This document shows, piece by piece, positions 11,286-21,554 of a DNA stretch of 64,000 nt. Numbering within the stretch: position 1 is the first letter of the stretch; each line of letters opens with the position of its first letter. Below the pieces are notes generated by a model. The model searched no databases. It was not told the DNA's origin and was given only the letters and a program-made list of their open reading frames with translations. The stretch is from Sweltsa coloradensis (Eukaryota; Arthropoda; Insecta; Plecoptera; Chloroperlidae), in contig JAMZAV010001845.1 in the NCBI GenBank assembly GCA_024449915.1, positions 124,001 through 188,000 of the forward strand, in the 5' to 3' direction. Made by a program: the position numbers and the translations under genes.

Positions 11286-11708
11286 ATCCCACACATAACA
11301 AAAACTTGTAAAAATACAGCCAAACCTTACACACTCAAAAGAAATGAGATCTAAAAAAAAGGGCCAAGCTCATCTACCCTTCCACATTTGCGCATTCTTA
11401 ATTCATAAACGTACAGTGTCCCGTAACAACATCCTTGAAAAGCTTGGCAAAATAGAATTTGCATGACCATTACGTTAAAATTAATTAGAAAAAAAGAATT
11501 TGGATGAACTATTACGTTTAAATTAATAGTTGCAAATTCTATTTTGCCAAGCTTTTCAAGGATGTTGTTACGGGACACTGTACGTTTATGAATTAAGAAT
11601 GCGCAAATGTGGAAGGGTAGATGAGCTTGGTCCTTTTTTTTAGATCTCATTTCTTTTGAGTGTGTAAGGTTTGGCTGTATTTTTACAAGTTTTTGTTATG
11701 TGTGGGAT
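11286..11708. repeat. 423 bp long palindrome with 178 bp arms
   Basis: Arms 11286-11463 and 11531-11708 are reverse complements with essentially no length change (every matched pair I checked sums to 22994). They flank a 67 bp spacer that itself contains two related direct repeats (ACCATTACGTTAAAATTAAT and ACTATTACGTTTAAATTAAT). No gene is present. Such young, nearly perfect arms are typical of foldback or long-TIR MITEs or of a recent inverted duplication. Confidence 0.85.
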
Positions 11709-11985
11709 AGAGGATTTACATAAAAGGCTTTCGAGTACGTCAATAATGGCCAGTATTTTTTTGATCAAAATCCTCTAAGGTCACGGGGCATAAAGATCGT
11801 CCCCATGCTATTTCTTATGGGAGATTTTTACCGACGGGACCTAGCTCGAAAAATACAAAGTTCAACATTTTTTCCCGTGTCATAGTGGACCCAATAATTT
11901 TTCTGTAAATTTCTAGATTCAAAAATAGTTTGCCTGAATGAAATATATTTTTTGAGTTTAGCGGGTGAATACCCCTTCAAGTAAA
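11709..11985 (+). repeat. Dispersed repeat family, second half of the interrupted copy
   Basis: It resumes the family sequence seen at 10240-10510: GGCTTTCGAGTACGTCAATA, AAGATCGTCCCCATG, and an end at TTTGAGTTTAGCGGGTGAAT. It differs from copy A by scattered substitutions. Confidence 0.7.
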
Positions 11986-12025
11986 TATTTTAAATGGTAA
12001 TATTACAACAACAATGCATTAAAAC

Positions 12026-12745
12026 TAGGGAAGACTACGGGTACCCGGGTATCGGGTACCCGCCCGACAAAGTCGGGTACGGGTACGTGTTTCCACTACC
12101 CGTTTACCCGTAAAACCCGGTTCCTGAATTGAGGTGTCACATTGTAGGCGGAAGGCTAATGTAAACCATGCGCTTTCTCATATCTTTTGTGCTTGGCAGC
12201 GTTTTTGTTTTGAATTATAATGTCCTTTGTTCATGCCGCCGACTTGTGCAGTGTGCTGAGTATGCCGTCCCCCCCCCCCCCCCCCTCCTGCCTAAACACT
12301 CGTGCGATCTTCCAGAGATTACTGCGTAAATAATTACCACAACATCACTTATGTTTTCAATCTGCTAGAAGTCAAAACTTAAAAAAGCTATCACCCATGG
12401 TGATAAACCTTTCCTTATCTTGTTTACTCTAATTCAGGCTCCAGTCCCCCCCCCCACCCACGCCCCGCGCCAACGTATCGTGAGTCGTGACCTTGACTTG
12501 ACTGTGTCAAGATGTAAAGCAGATGCGTGAGTGTTATCTTAATGGCCCGCTGCTGTTCCTCTTTCGTGATTATGAAATACTACTTCATCGGCACGTCATT
12601 GTTTATAGAACAGCATTACGTCGTCCGAGATATTACGATAATTGATGAGCGCGTTTCTTCACGGTTCATTTGACACCCCACACGATTTTTTTATGTTACT
12701 ACCCGGGTACCCGGGTCGTAAAAAAGTCGGGTTTCGTCATCCCTA
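12026..12745. mobile_element. hAT-type non-autonomous element, 720 bp, TSD ATTAAAAC
   Basis: The ends TAGGGAAGAC at the left and complementary GTCATCCCTA at the right are flanked by a perfect 8 bp duplication ATTAAAAC (12018-12025 and 12746-12753). Subterminal regions carry repeated CGGGTACCCG-type segments. An internal C-run lies near 12270. It lies just 5' of the first USP10 exon in the window, in the intron upstream of it. A partial relative lies at 13170-13400. Confidence 0.9.
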
Positions 12746-12890
12746 ATTAAAACTACAATTTTGTTAAGAAATTCAAAAAGGACATATCGGAAAAAACGTA
12801 GGCTAGACGTAGACAATTGATTAGTTACGAGAACAAATTATTTAATCTGTGGCTCGTGTGTTAAACAAACTTGTGTCTGTTTGGTTGCAG

Positions 12891-13119
12891 AAGTCTCAGT
12901 CTGTGCGGGAGGCTCTGGAGCTACTAGTGGGACGAGATCAGCTGGAGGGTGTGACCTGTTCAAAGACCAACCAGGAGGTGGAAGCCTGGCAACAGGTGAC
13001 GCTAGAAGATCTGCCCACAGTGCTCGTCCTACATCTAAAGTGGTTCGACTACAAACTGGACGGTTGCACCAAGATCGTCAAGACAGTTGAGTTTCCCATC
13101 GAGCTCAAAGTGGACTCAA
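12891..13119 (+). CDS. USP10: USP10-type ubiquitin hydrolase, internal exon (catalytic domain)
   Basis: This exon encodes part of a deubiquitinating enzyme of peptidase family C19, which removes ubiquitin from substrate proteins. The acceptor TTGGTTGCAG precedes AAG at 12891 and the donor GTACGT starts at 13120. The exon holds 76 codons plus one base (phase 1). It contains REALELLVGRDQLEGVTCSK, a VTLEDLPTVLVLHLK box and a KIVKTVEFPIEL segment, matching the USP10 region between the Cys and His boxes in order and spacing. The usual HLKRF reads HLKWF here (TGG instead of CGG), a possible substitution at a normally conserved Arg. The catalytic Cys box is not in this window. Joining to 26495 keeps the frame. 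Confidence 0.9.
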
Positions 13120-13169
13120 GTACGTAGCTTTGCACTCACTCCAGTAGGCATTTCCTCAACGAGACACAT

Positions 13170-13400
13170 TTTTCATCAACCACTTGTGGCTTTGTGCTGA
13201 GTATTCCCCTCCTTCCTCCCCCCCCCGCTCTTGCCTTACCATTCGTGCGATCTTCCAGAGTTTATACCGTGTAAATAATTACCATTACCATAAGTATGTA
13301 TAATGTTTTCAAAAGTCAAAAGCTATCACCCAGGGTGATAACTGAAATTAAAGTCGATTGATGGTAACTGCGCATGTGATAGATATCCTTCAGATTCCAG
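13170..13400. repeat. Partial copy of the 12026-12745 hAT-type element
   Basis: The tract shares GTGCTGAGTAT, CGTGCGATCTTCCAGAG, TAAATAATTACCA and AGCTATCACCCA...GGTGATAA with 12250-12410, in the same order and orientation. No termini are preserved. It sits in the USP10 intron. Confidence 0.65.
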
Positions 13401-13786
13401 GTACTGAAAGATGAGATTGAGCTTGTGAGTATAGCAAAAAGCTTTTTGGGCCTAACGGTACTAGTTTTTTATTTATTGCGTTTTGAAATGCGCTGGAATT
13501 CCCTATCTTATGCATTGTAGCTGAACAAAAACCTACACTTTCAATCACATATCGTTGCGTAACATCGTGACCCGTAAAGGAATATCAACAAATTTAGGTG
13601 CAAAATGTAGATAATTTCACGGCTAACATTATTTGCTTTTGAAAATGTGGTCAAACGGGGTTCGTTTTCGAGATATTTGAGATGTTTGGTCCAACTTCAA
13701 CTCGTACGGCCAAGCGATTACAAGAATTACGGCAACAGCGCCGTGACGTCGCATGCCATAGTCTGCTGTTGATGACAATGCTGTCG

Positions 13787-14056
13787 ATGATGAAATATGT
13801 GTATTGCTCCATTCTTTATGTTCGTGAACATTTCTATCATAAGCTTGCAAAGGGTAGCGACACTCACAATCATGAGACAAGAAATAAAGGTAACATTTTT
13901 GTTGCTGCTGGTAAATTAAAACTGGGAGAAAAGGCTCCAATCAATGCAGGAATAAAGTTTTTTAATAAATTGCCTGATAATATAAAGTCAACTGAAAGTA
14001 CACCTCTGTTTAAGTCTAAATTAAAGGAGTATATGTTGGGTTTTTGTCTTTATTAG
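13787..14056 (+). pseudogene. LINE ORF2 C-terminal fragment with 3' trailer
   Basis: About 90 codons contain YCSILYVREHFYHKL, then DTHNHETRNKGNIFV and INAGIKFFNKLPDNIKS. This is the widespread C-terminal signature of invertebrate non-LTR retrotransposons (LYVxEN, then D-x-H-x-Y-x-TRNK, then GIKLFNKLPxxIK). The frame ends at a stop at 14054. The following 120 bases match an inverted copy at 8590-8723, marking them as element trailer. The reverse transcriptase core is absent, as expected for a 5'-truncated insertion. Confidence 0.75.
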
Positions 14057-14872
14057 TCCGTGGAACAAGCTGCTAAAACTATAGGAACATTTCAAATCCG
14101 GAAACCAGCACCAAAATTTAGGAGCAAGTAAAAGACATATTTTAGAATGTTATTTTCACGGGGCACACGCATGGTAGCAAATAAGTCACCTGTCTGGCGT
14201 CCACAAGATTGCCACCAAATTATTTTTAAAAATTGCTATAACTCAAAGTAATCTAGTTTTTTGGAAAAACCCAGGTATTGTTTTATTTTTTTTTTTAATT
14301 CTACAAAAAATGTCTAAAAAATTTTACCGTAAATACAATGTTTTAATTTATTTTATATTATTTACAAAAATTGAAATTATAGCATTTTTTGGTATTATAA
14401 AATTATTTATCAAGAATTTCGCTAGATGTCATAAAATTTTCAGATTTTTTTAAAATAACGCCAAAAAAACCAAATTTTAAGTCCCGACCAAAATTTTTGA
14501 AACTTTTTGTTTAAATTAATTAATGAAATTAAGCATTAATTAAATCCCAAAAAAAGTATCTTACAAAGGTAAAAAAATTTTAGAGTAGGTCGGGTTTTAA
14601 GATCATAAATGTTTTTGGACTATAAAACTACTCAAAAAAAAAACAAAGATTACAATATTTAAAAGGTTAAAAAACCTCCTTCATCAGGTTTTTAAGACAG
14701 TTGAAACGAAAAAAGAATGGGTTTTTAAAAACAAATAAAAAGCCAACTAAAAAAATCAAATTACAAAAATCCCCAAGAATCAAATAATAAAATTGGTTGT
14801 AGTTGTTGTTGAAACATAAAAAAAATTAAAAAAAATTTACAAAACAAAAAGAAAAAAACTTTGGCTTATTAG

Positions 14873-15409
14873 TAGAGGTAATAGAAATGGTGATAAAAAA
14901 ACCCCAAATTTCGTTTTAAAAAAACCCAAATTTCGCTTTTTTTCCGCGTTTTCAAAAATTGTCAAAAACGTTACAAAAAAATAAAAAAATCAAAAAAAAA
15001 AATTGTACCACTTTTATTTTGTATACTTTTTTCGCGGAACCCGTGTACGCGCCTTTTTTTTGGAGGATTTTTCCGTGAAGCAGTGACGTCACGGACCCCC
15101 CCCCTACCACGCGCGTAAAATTGGGTCTGGACCGGCACCTCCACCAAAACTGGACCGGGCACCTCCACATCACTTTACATTTTGCACCAAAAAGGCCAAA
15201 TTTCCGGATTAATTTCGCTTTTTTGGACCATTTAATGAATTTTTCGTTGGTATTTCGGTATCCGAAATTTCGCGAAATTTTCCGTTTTCAAAATGTTTTT
15301 TTTTTCCCATCCTAAAATGTAATTCGTCGAAAATTTACATTTTGGGCAATAAAAGGACTTTTAAAAAAATTTTTCGGAATTTCGTATCCCTTTTTTTTCA
15401 CTACCTTAT
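14873..15409. mobile_element. MITE with TAGAGGTAAT-type ends, 537 bp
   Basis: It is related to 45920-46496: same left end (TAGAGGTAAT...ATGGTGATA), same interior (GTGACGTCACG, a GGACCGGCACCTCCACC motif, ACATTTTGCAC) and a similar right end (TTTCACTACC). Flanks CTTATTAG (14865-14872) and TTTATTAG (15410-15417) agree at 7 of 8 bases. The corresponding site in the right arm of the Penelope palindrome (near 18240) is uninterrupted, so the insertion is supported by an empty site. Confidence 0.75.
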
Positions 15410-15494
15410 TTTATTAGTTCAAAAACTTTAAAATTTCCGGAAAAATCAGCTAGGGCCTTTTATCACATATTACTAACGACTCAATGCAGCCTTT

Positions 15495-15698
15495 TTAATT
15501 TACGTTTATGGGATTGGCTTCATAAAGGGAAAGGAGATTGTTCCCACCATAATGGTGATTTTCAAAACATGCTTCTAATCTAGAGGCATACTTTTGCTGC
15601 GTGAGGGTTTTTTTTTGCTCCTTCAACCTCACCTCAAAGGTCTCTTTGTCTCCCAATGTCCCGGGCACCACTTTGACACGGTATTGAGTAAAACGCAT
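15495..15698 (-). pseudogene. Penelope-like GIY-YIG endonuclease fragment (left arm)
   Basis: The readable part contains ETFEVRLKEQKKTLTQQK followed by an ENHHYGGN segment. It aligns with the better-preserved right-arm copy at 17960-18140, where the preceding Cys-Cys and YIG part is readable. The GIY-YIG domain nicks DNA during retrotransposition of Penelope-like elements. This copy lost its YIG part through indels and is inactive. Confidence 0.6.
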
Positions 15699-17959
15699 TC
15701 TTGGAAAATTTGGTTTTCGTTTTTGGGGTTTTTAAAAATGTTAAATCTTCTTAGGGGGGTGATTAAAAAAACAGTAGAATCCCAAAAGGAGAAGAAGACT
15801 CTGATTTTTTCCGGAAAAATTTGGGATAGTAATCAAAAACTACTTTTTTCAGAATTTGTGGTAAAATAGGAGCTTGACTATATTTTGAAAACACAACACG
15901 TTAAAAGGGATTTCCACTTTTTGAACCTTTCATTTGGGGAAACCATTTTTCAAAAATGCATCTTTTGGGTACGAAATTCTTGGTTAAACAAATTTGATGA
16001 AAAATTCGAAGCCGCTCGGACTGCCAAACTTCATTACACCTTTCTTTGGGGCGGGGGGTTTTGAATAGCCCTCACTACTGTCATGTGTGTCGGTTTCCTG
16101 TATAACCAGGGGTCAATCGTGTATCAATTTTTTTTAGAATAAGTAGGTCAAAGAAAAGGGAGGCAGGTCTTTTTCCTCTTAAATTGGAATTTGTTTTCTG
16201 ATGAAATCCATTTAAACCCTTGGTAAAACCTTGAAATTCCCCCTGTGTCCCTTATGGTAAATTATGTCGTTACATATCTCCCCAAAAAATCAATCTTATG
16301 GAACTAAACCCTTTGCACTTCTGTTTTCAAGATGGGCCAGAAAATTCCGCCTCAATGGTGAAAAGGGAATTCCCATCGCCAGGGGCCGTCTAGTTTTAAA
16401 TTTATCTTGTATTGGAAAAAGCACGACTTCACCTATCGTTTAAAAATTCCAAAATTATAACAGGTAAAATTTTTTCTATTTTTGACAGCGATTATCAGAG
16501 GGGAGTTTATCTTTAACCAAAATAAAGGGGTCGTTTATAGGGGACCGAAGGGAAAAAGGTTAAAATACATCAAACTTACCAATCTTGGCAAGGATTTGGG
16601 CCCGTTTTTAGGATTTCCCCCATTCTTTGGAGTTTTCCCCTGATATGCAAAAACGTCCCCCAGGGTTTTAAAAATTTTCCCAAAAAGAAAGATGAAAGTT
16701 GCTGAAAGGAGAAAACCCCTAGAACTGACTATGGGTCAAGAGGGAATGTCACCTTATGGATTTTTGGGGGTCCAAAAATGGGCGGCTTTTAGTAATGTGG
16801 GCGATAAAATTCTCACCTTGGATCAATGTATTGTTTTGGGCCCTTTTAGCTTACTTTTAAATAAGATTCGAGGATGTATAGGGTCTTTTTTTTTTTTTTT
16901 TTTTTTTTTTTAGTCCTATTTGATCAAAAGTCAATATCTCCCAATTTTTTTTTTATAGACGGGTTTTTTTCCCAAAATCAGTTTCCTTACCTTTTCAGCA
17001 GGGAAATAACTATTGAGGGATCGTTTTCAAACCTTTTATAGCTGCCAAATCTTGGCATTTAGGTTAGGTTTACTCACTGATTTTGCATCAAAGCTTTTTT
17101 TATGTTTACCCTTAATTCATCTTTTTTTTTTTCATCCCCTAGAGCATACAAGATTCAATACAGTGACCCATCAAAATTGTCAACCCCGTTTAGGTGTCAC
17201 TGCAAAACCCAGACCTCTAGATAAAAAAATTCCTAAGTTTTTTAGTTTCGGGAAGAGTGATTGATACAACTTTTTTTTATAAACCGTTGAAACTTAAATC
17301 CCCGTAGAACTTGTTCTGGAACCCTTCTCATTTTGAAGTCTACAAATTATCTAACTGGATTTCTTTAGGTAAAACTCATATCTGTTCTTTAATGACAAAC
17401 ATCTTCCATAATCTAATCTCCCCAAAACAATTAACAAATTATCTCATCGTCCATCCCAAGAAAATTAAAAATCTTTTGTCTCAGAAATAATCTGTTTTTT
17501 ATCAAAAAGAATGAGTTCTTTTAAGTATGGGAAGTTCCCTTCTAGTTTGCCAAAGGAGTTCTTGATTCTAAATCCCGTGGGAAAATAGAAAACTGTTTAC
17601 CTTAAAAAAACGTAATGGTTTTTAGCCTCCCAAAAACAAAGATATGCTTTCCAAACCGTCGAGAGTGTTCTGAAGTGATTTCTCTAAGGGGAATCTTGGT
17701 CTAGGCCCAGGCTGAAAATCATGCTTTAGCCAAACTGGTATAAAACGTTCAAAACGACTTTGTGTTGCAAAATAAAAGTCAAGCTCCATTCCACCACAAA
17801 TCTGAAACAGTATTCTTGTTTTCTATCCAAATTTGTCCGGAAAAAATCAGACGTCTTCTATTCCTTTTGGGGTTTAGGGGGGTTTTTAAACACCCCATAC
17901 CCTAAGAAGATATTAACAGTACTAAACCCCAAAAACGAATTTTCCCCTTGTCCCCAAAA

Positions 17960-18140
17960 ATCTGTTTTCTCAATACCCTGTCAATGTGGTGCCGCGTACA
18001 TTGGAAAACAAAGGACCTTTGAGGTGAGGTTGAAGGAGCTAAAAAAGTCACGCAGCATAAAATATGTTCCTCTAGATTGCAAACATGTTTTTTAAAATCA
18101 CCATTATGTGGATTGGAACAAAAATCCATTATCCTTCTGA
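17960..18140 (+). pseudogene. Penelope-like GIY-YIG endonuclease fragment (right arm)
   Basis: It encodes SVFSIPCQCGAAYIGKQRTF, then EVRLKELKKS and a Cys/His-containing tail. The pattern IPCxCGxxYIGxTxRxFxxRLKEH is typical of the GIY-YIG nuclease domain of Penelope-like retroelements. A stop interrupts it near 18095. The 3' trailer about 290 bases downstream contains CTGATGA followed by a stem, reminiscent of the hammerhead motif of such elements, but the matching GAAAC box has decayed. Confidence 0.65.
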
Positions 18141-18515
18141 AACCAATCCACTAAAATAAACTTAAAAAGGCGCATTGATTTTGTTAGTAATAATGTGATA
18201 ATTCACCTAGCATTGATTTTCCTGAATTTGAAATTTTTTTAACAATAAACCCTAATGTTTTTTCTTCTTGTTTGTTTTGTAAATTTTAAATTTCTTTTTT
18301 GTTCAACAACAAATACAACACATTTATTATTATGTTCTTTTGGGGGGTTTGGGTAATTTGATTTTTAGTTTGGGGATTTTTTATTTGTTTAAAACCCATT
18401 CGTTGTCTTGTTTAACTGTCATTAAAACCTGATGAAGGAGGTTTATTAAACCTTTTTAAATATCGTTCTTTTTTTTTTTTTTGAGTAGGTTTTCCAAAAA
18501 CATCATGATCTAAAG

Positions 18516-19464
18516 TATCTTTTCACTACCAATCACGTAGTGTTCACTCAAGAAAATATGACCACAAAGAACCAACAAAATATTGGTTCCAAAAAAAATT
18601 TCCCAAACACTTTCTTTTATTTAAAAAAATTTTAAATTAATTAAAAATAATGACATAATCTCATAATTTTTTTTTAAAAATTTAAAACAATGTGGTGACC
18701 TTGGATCTTTTTAAAACTATTTTTAACGAATAAATGTATGAAAAAATTTTTTTAATTTAAATTAAATTTTCACCGAATTAAATTTCATTTTAGTTAAATT
18801 ATCTCACTTTTTGGGATAGTCTTTTTATGTACTTGCCGTGCACTTACAAAAGAAAAAAGGAGTAACAAATATAAAAATGCAGATAATTTTTTAAAAAAAA
18901 ATAATCCCGAAATAAAGTCAAGCTCTTTTCCCCTTTAATTAAATTTAATTTATTTTAAACACCTTTGTTGTTTAAAATTAAAAAAGCCAAACTAGGAACC
19001 ATTGCAAGCTTATTTTACGGGAAAATAACTTTGGGTAGATCCCCCGTAACAACCGTAACCCGTAACTGGAGGCCTAATCCCCCCAGCACATGGGTAAAAA
19101 TTTTTGAAAAAATGACAAATGGTAAAATCTGGGTTTGATATCATATATTTTGAAATATTTTTTTTATTAAAATTTTACTTTTATCTACAATTATAAAAAA
19201 TTTTTTAATCTTGGTCAAAATTTAGTTTAATTTTTGAATTTTTGAAAAATGCAATTTTTTCACCCCCTTCCACCCCCTTAACCGGATGGATTTTTTCATG
19301 GCTCCTCAAGGCAATTTTCTTGTAATATTGTTCTGAGTATACAATCCAAAATTCAGCCCTCTACCACAAAACCCCTAATTGTAAGGCTAATCCGCCTAGC
19401 TATAAGAAGCTTTTTAAATTTTAAATTTTTTTAATTTTTATTTCCCCTCAATAGGTGTGTACAA
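18516..19464. other. AT-rich, homopolymer-rich DNA without recognised gene
   Basis: Long A and T runs dominate. No coding, tRNA or transposon terminus is seen. Confidence 0.4.
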
Positions 19465-19891
19465 TAGGGTGGGCCGAAAAACAACATTTTTTTATTTTTA
19501 AGTCGTAATACCGCGGAAAAGTTGCGAATTGTGGAGACTTAAATTTTTTTTTTTTTTTTTTTGAAAATCGGTTCATATCTTCCGGTCGCGCATGTGCTCT
19601 AAAGTTTTCCAAAATTTGGAAAATTTTTATTTTATTTTTTTATTTTTTTAGTTGTAATACCGCGGAAAAGTTGCGGATTGGGAAGACTAAAAAGGGTAAA
19701 AAAAATAAAAAAAATAGGTTATATCTTCCGGTCGCGCATGTGCTCTAAAGTTTTCCAAAATTTTGAAAAATTCACATTTTTACGATAATTTTTAATATTA
19801 TTTTTTTATTTTTTTAGTCTCCACAATTCGCAACTTTTCCGCGGTATTACGACTTTAAAAAAAAAAAAATGTTGTTTTTCGGCCCACCCTA
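19465..19891. mobile_element. hAT-type foldback MITE, 427 bp, TSD GTGTACAA
   Basis: The ends TAGGGTGGGCCGAAAAAC and the complement are flanked by a perfect 8 bp duplication GTGTACAA (19457-19464 and 19892-19899). The inverted arms extend about 80 bases and include GTCGTAATACCGCGGAAAAG. An internal segment (GTAATACCGCGGAAAAGTTG, then the CTTCCGGTCGCGCATGTGCT region) is duplicated in tandem within the element (about 19505-19620 and 19650-19770). Confidence 0.9.
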
Positions 19892-20002
19892 GTGTACAAG
19901 GCTACGATCTGAGAGTCTTTAAGTCTATTATTAACAGTCATATGATAATTTTTTATTTAATTTTTAATCTTAATTTTAATAATAAACCTTTAATTGGTAT
20001 TC

Positions 20003-20010
<8 letters not shown>

Positions 20011-20059
<49 letters not shown>

Positions 20060-20060
20060 T
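20011..20060. repeat. (ATT)n microsatellite
   Basis: Uninterrupted ATT repeats. Similar arrays at 39737-39783, 42313-42357 and 43261-43292 adjoin mobile-element ends, consistent with tails or insertion-site expansion. Confidence 0.9.
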
Positions 20061-20134
20061 ACTACAATTCAGAAATTAAAAAAGTCCGCCCCAACCGGGA
20101 ATCGAACCACGGATTTTAATTTCTGAATTGTAGT
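20061..20134 (-). repeat. tRNA-like B-box fragment between inverted flanks (SINE relic)
   Basis: Twenty-one-base inverted flanks (20061-20081 and 20114-20134) enclose a segment whose minus strand reads GGTTCGATTCCCGGTTGGGG. That fits an RNA polymerase III B box and T arm. The trailing part resembles that of the SINE-like sequence at 51211-51340 (TTTCTGGATTGTA type). No complete cloverleaf is present. Confidence 0.5.
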
Positions 20135-20519
20135 AAAAAATATCAATTACACCTACGGGAGTGTTTCCCGACTAAACAAATCAAGAAATTATTATTATTA
20201 TTGTTATTATTATTATTATTTTATTGGATGTATTTCATACAAACTCGGTCAAAACCGGAGCTAAAACCGGAACATGTTGTACGGACTTACGTCAAGTACT
20301 TCCATGTGTATCTATATTACATACCTACATTATTACTTTGTCTTAACTCTTAACTAAAATAAGTCATTTATAATATAGTTTGTAGATGATGTTTTCTTTC
20401 TGCTGTGTACGGTCGTGGCCGATTTCTCGTCGCCATCCTAGCATTTGCTCTTCGGACTATGGGAAACCACGAAAACCATGTCAGGATGGAAGCTGTCTCG
20501 GAATCTCGAAGTATCATTC

Positions 20520-21391
20520 TTAGTTTAGAAATTTACGAACTATTCTACACGTGTTGAGTATTACTGCCTTTTGAGTCTCGATGTAAACATTGGGTGGAAG
20601 ATCTAGTTGTTTAATGCTTTCATGTAGCTTCTTCGGTATGATGCCATTAGCTGATATCACGTATGGGATTGTATTTACCTTTTTCTGTTTCCACATCTTC
20701 TTGATCTCAATTGCAAGTTCACTATACTTGTCAATTTTTTTCTTCCATGTAGTCTCGACGTTATGGCACATTGGGACAGCAACGTCAATAAGGGTAGTTC
20801 TTGTTTCTTCTTGTCAATTATAATTATATCCGGTCTGTTGTGATGTATAGTTTGGTCTGTTATAACTGTGCGGTCGTAATATAATTTGAAATCTTTGCTA
20901 TCTAGTACTTCCTCCGGTTTGTATTTGTAGTAAGGTGTGTGTGTATCAATGAGGTTGTACTTGATTGCTAGTTTTTGGTGAATAATGTTAGCTACTTGGT
21001 TATGTCTGTAGAGGTAATCCGTTTGACATAGTGACTTGCACCCGGATATGATGTGTTCGATTGTTTCACCCCTTACACTACATTTTCTACATTGATCGTT
21101 TACTGTCGCATCTTGTATAATGTATTTTTTATAATTTTTCGTTGCAATCACTCTGTGTTGAATAGCCAACATAAAACCTTCTGTTTCTCCAAATAGTTCC
21201 CCGTTGTTTAACCACCTATTTGATGCTTTAATATCTACGTGACCTTTATGTAGTTCATCATAATGTCTCTTGTGTAGGGTCTTTTCTGAGAGACGTAACT
21301 CTTTTGAAGCGTCAGTTATGAGTTTACCTTGTAGATTGACATTTTCGTTTGCTAGATTGAGTGGAGTTAATGATTTGTCAGCTAGCACCAC
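20520..21391 (-). pseudogene. LINE C-terminal zinc knuckle and restriction-like endonuclease
   Basis: Two overlapping frames (21391-20675 and 20771-20520) form one region. It contains CRKCSVRGETIEHIISGC (C-x2-C-x7-H-x4-C knuckle), then RHNQVANIIHQKL, then NRPDIIIID, and after a frame change a KYSELAIEIKKMW segment and a VISANGIIPKKL segment. The RPD...D followed by a KYxxLxxEIxRMW pattern is the restriction-like endonuclease used by R2-type LINEs to nick their target. The frame break falls exactly in the endonuclease, so this copy is inactive as read. Confidence 0.75.
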
Positions 21392-21554
21392 AGCCCTATG
21401 CAGTGTTGATTGGTTGCTCTTTGTAAAAAAAATATTTTCTTAAAATGTCTAGTTGTTTATAATATAAGTTGTTCAGATCAATTAGGCCTCGTCCTCCTTG
21501 TTCTTTTGGAAGTGTCAATCTCTCTATTGCTGATTTAGGATGATGCATTCTGTG

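Larger units (their letters stand above)
10646..11708. mobile_element. Composite insertion splitting the second tandem copy of the dispersed repeat
   Basis: Copy A of the repeat reads continuously across CAAAATATAGAG (near 10235). The second copy is interrupted after CAAAATA at about 10645 and resumes at 11709 with GAGGATTTACA. The intervening 1.06 kb is therefore an insertion. It starts with TCTAGG and two overlapping hairpins, contains a fragment related to the Helitron-like family (10935-11190) and ends with a 423 bp palindrome. The exact duplication (ATA or TA) is ambiguous. Confidence 0.65.
14590..18515. mobile_element. Head-to-head pair of decayed Penelope-like elements (imperfect palindrome)
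   Basis: A left arm read on the minus strand (about 15900 down to 14590) and a right arm read on the plus strand (about 17750 up to 18515) are diverged copies of the same element. Each encodes a GIY-YIG-type fragment and then a trailer with CCTGATGAAGGAGGTTT. The left arm carries a later insertion (14873-15409) absent from the right arm. The central 1.8 kb is low-complexity, homopolymer-rich and without a readable reverse transcriptase. Head-to-head and partial tandem arrangements are known for Penelope-like elements. Confidence 0.65.

Noticed and set aside
11351..11650. 99-codon gene on the minus strand
   Set aside because: The frame lies entirely inside the 423 bp palindrome, whose symmetry explains its openness.
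12849..12890. USP10 exon starting at the ATG at 12849
   Set aside because: The ATG precedes a clear acceptor (TTGGTTGCAG), and the 14 codons before 12891 do not resemble the family. They are intronic.
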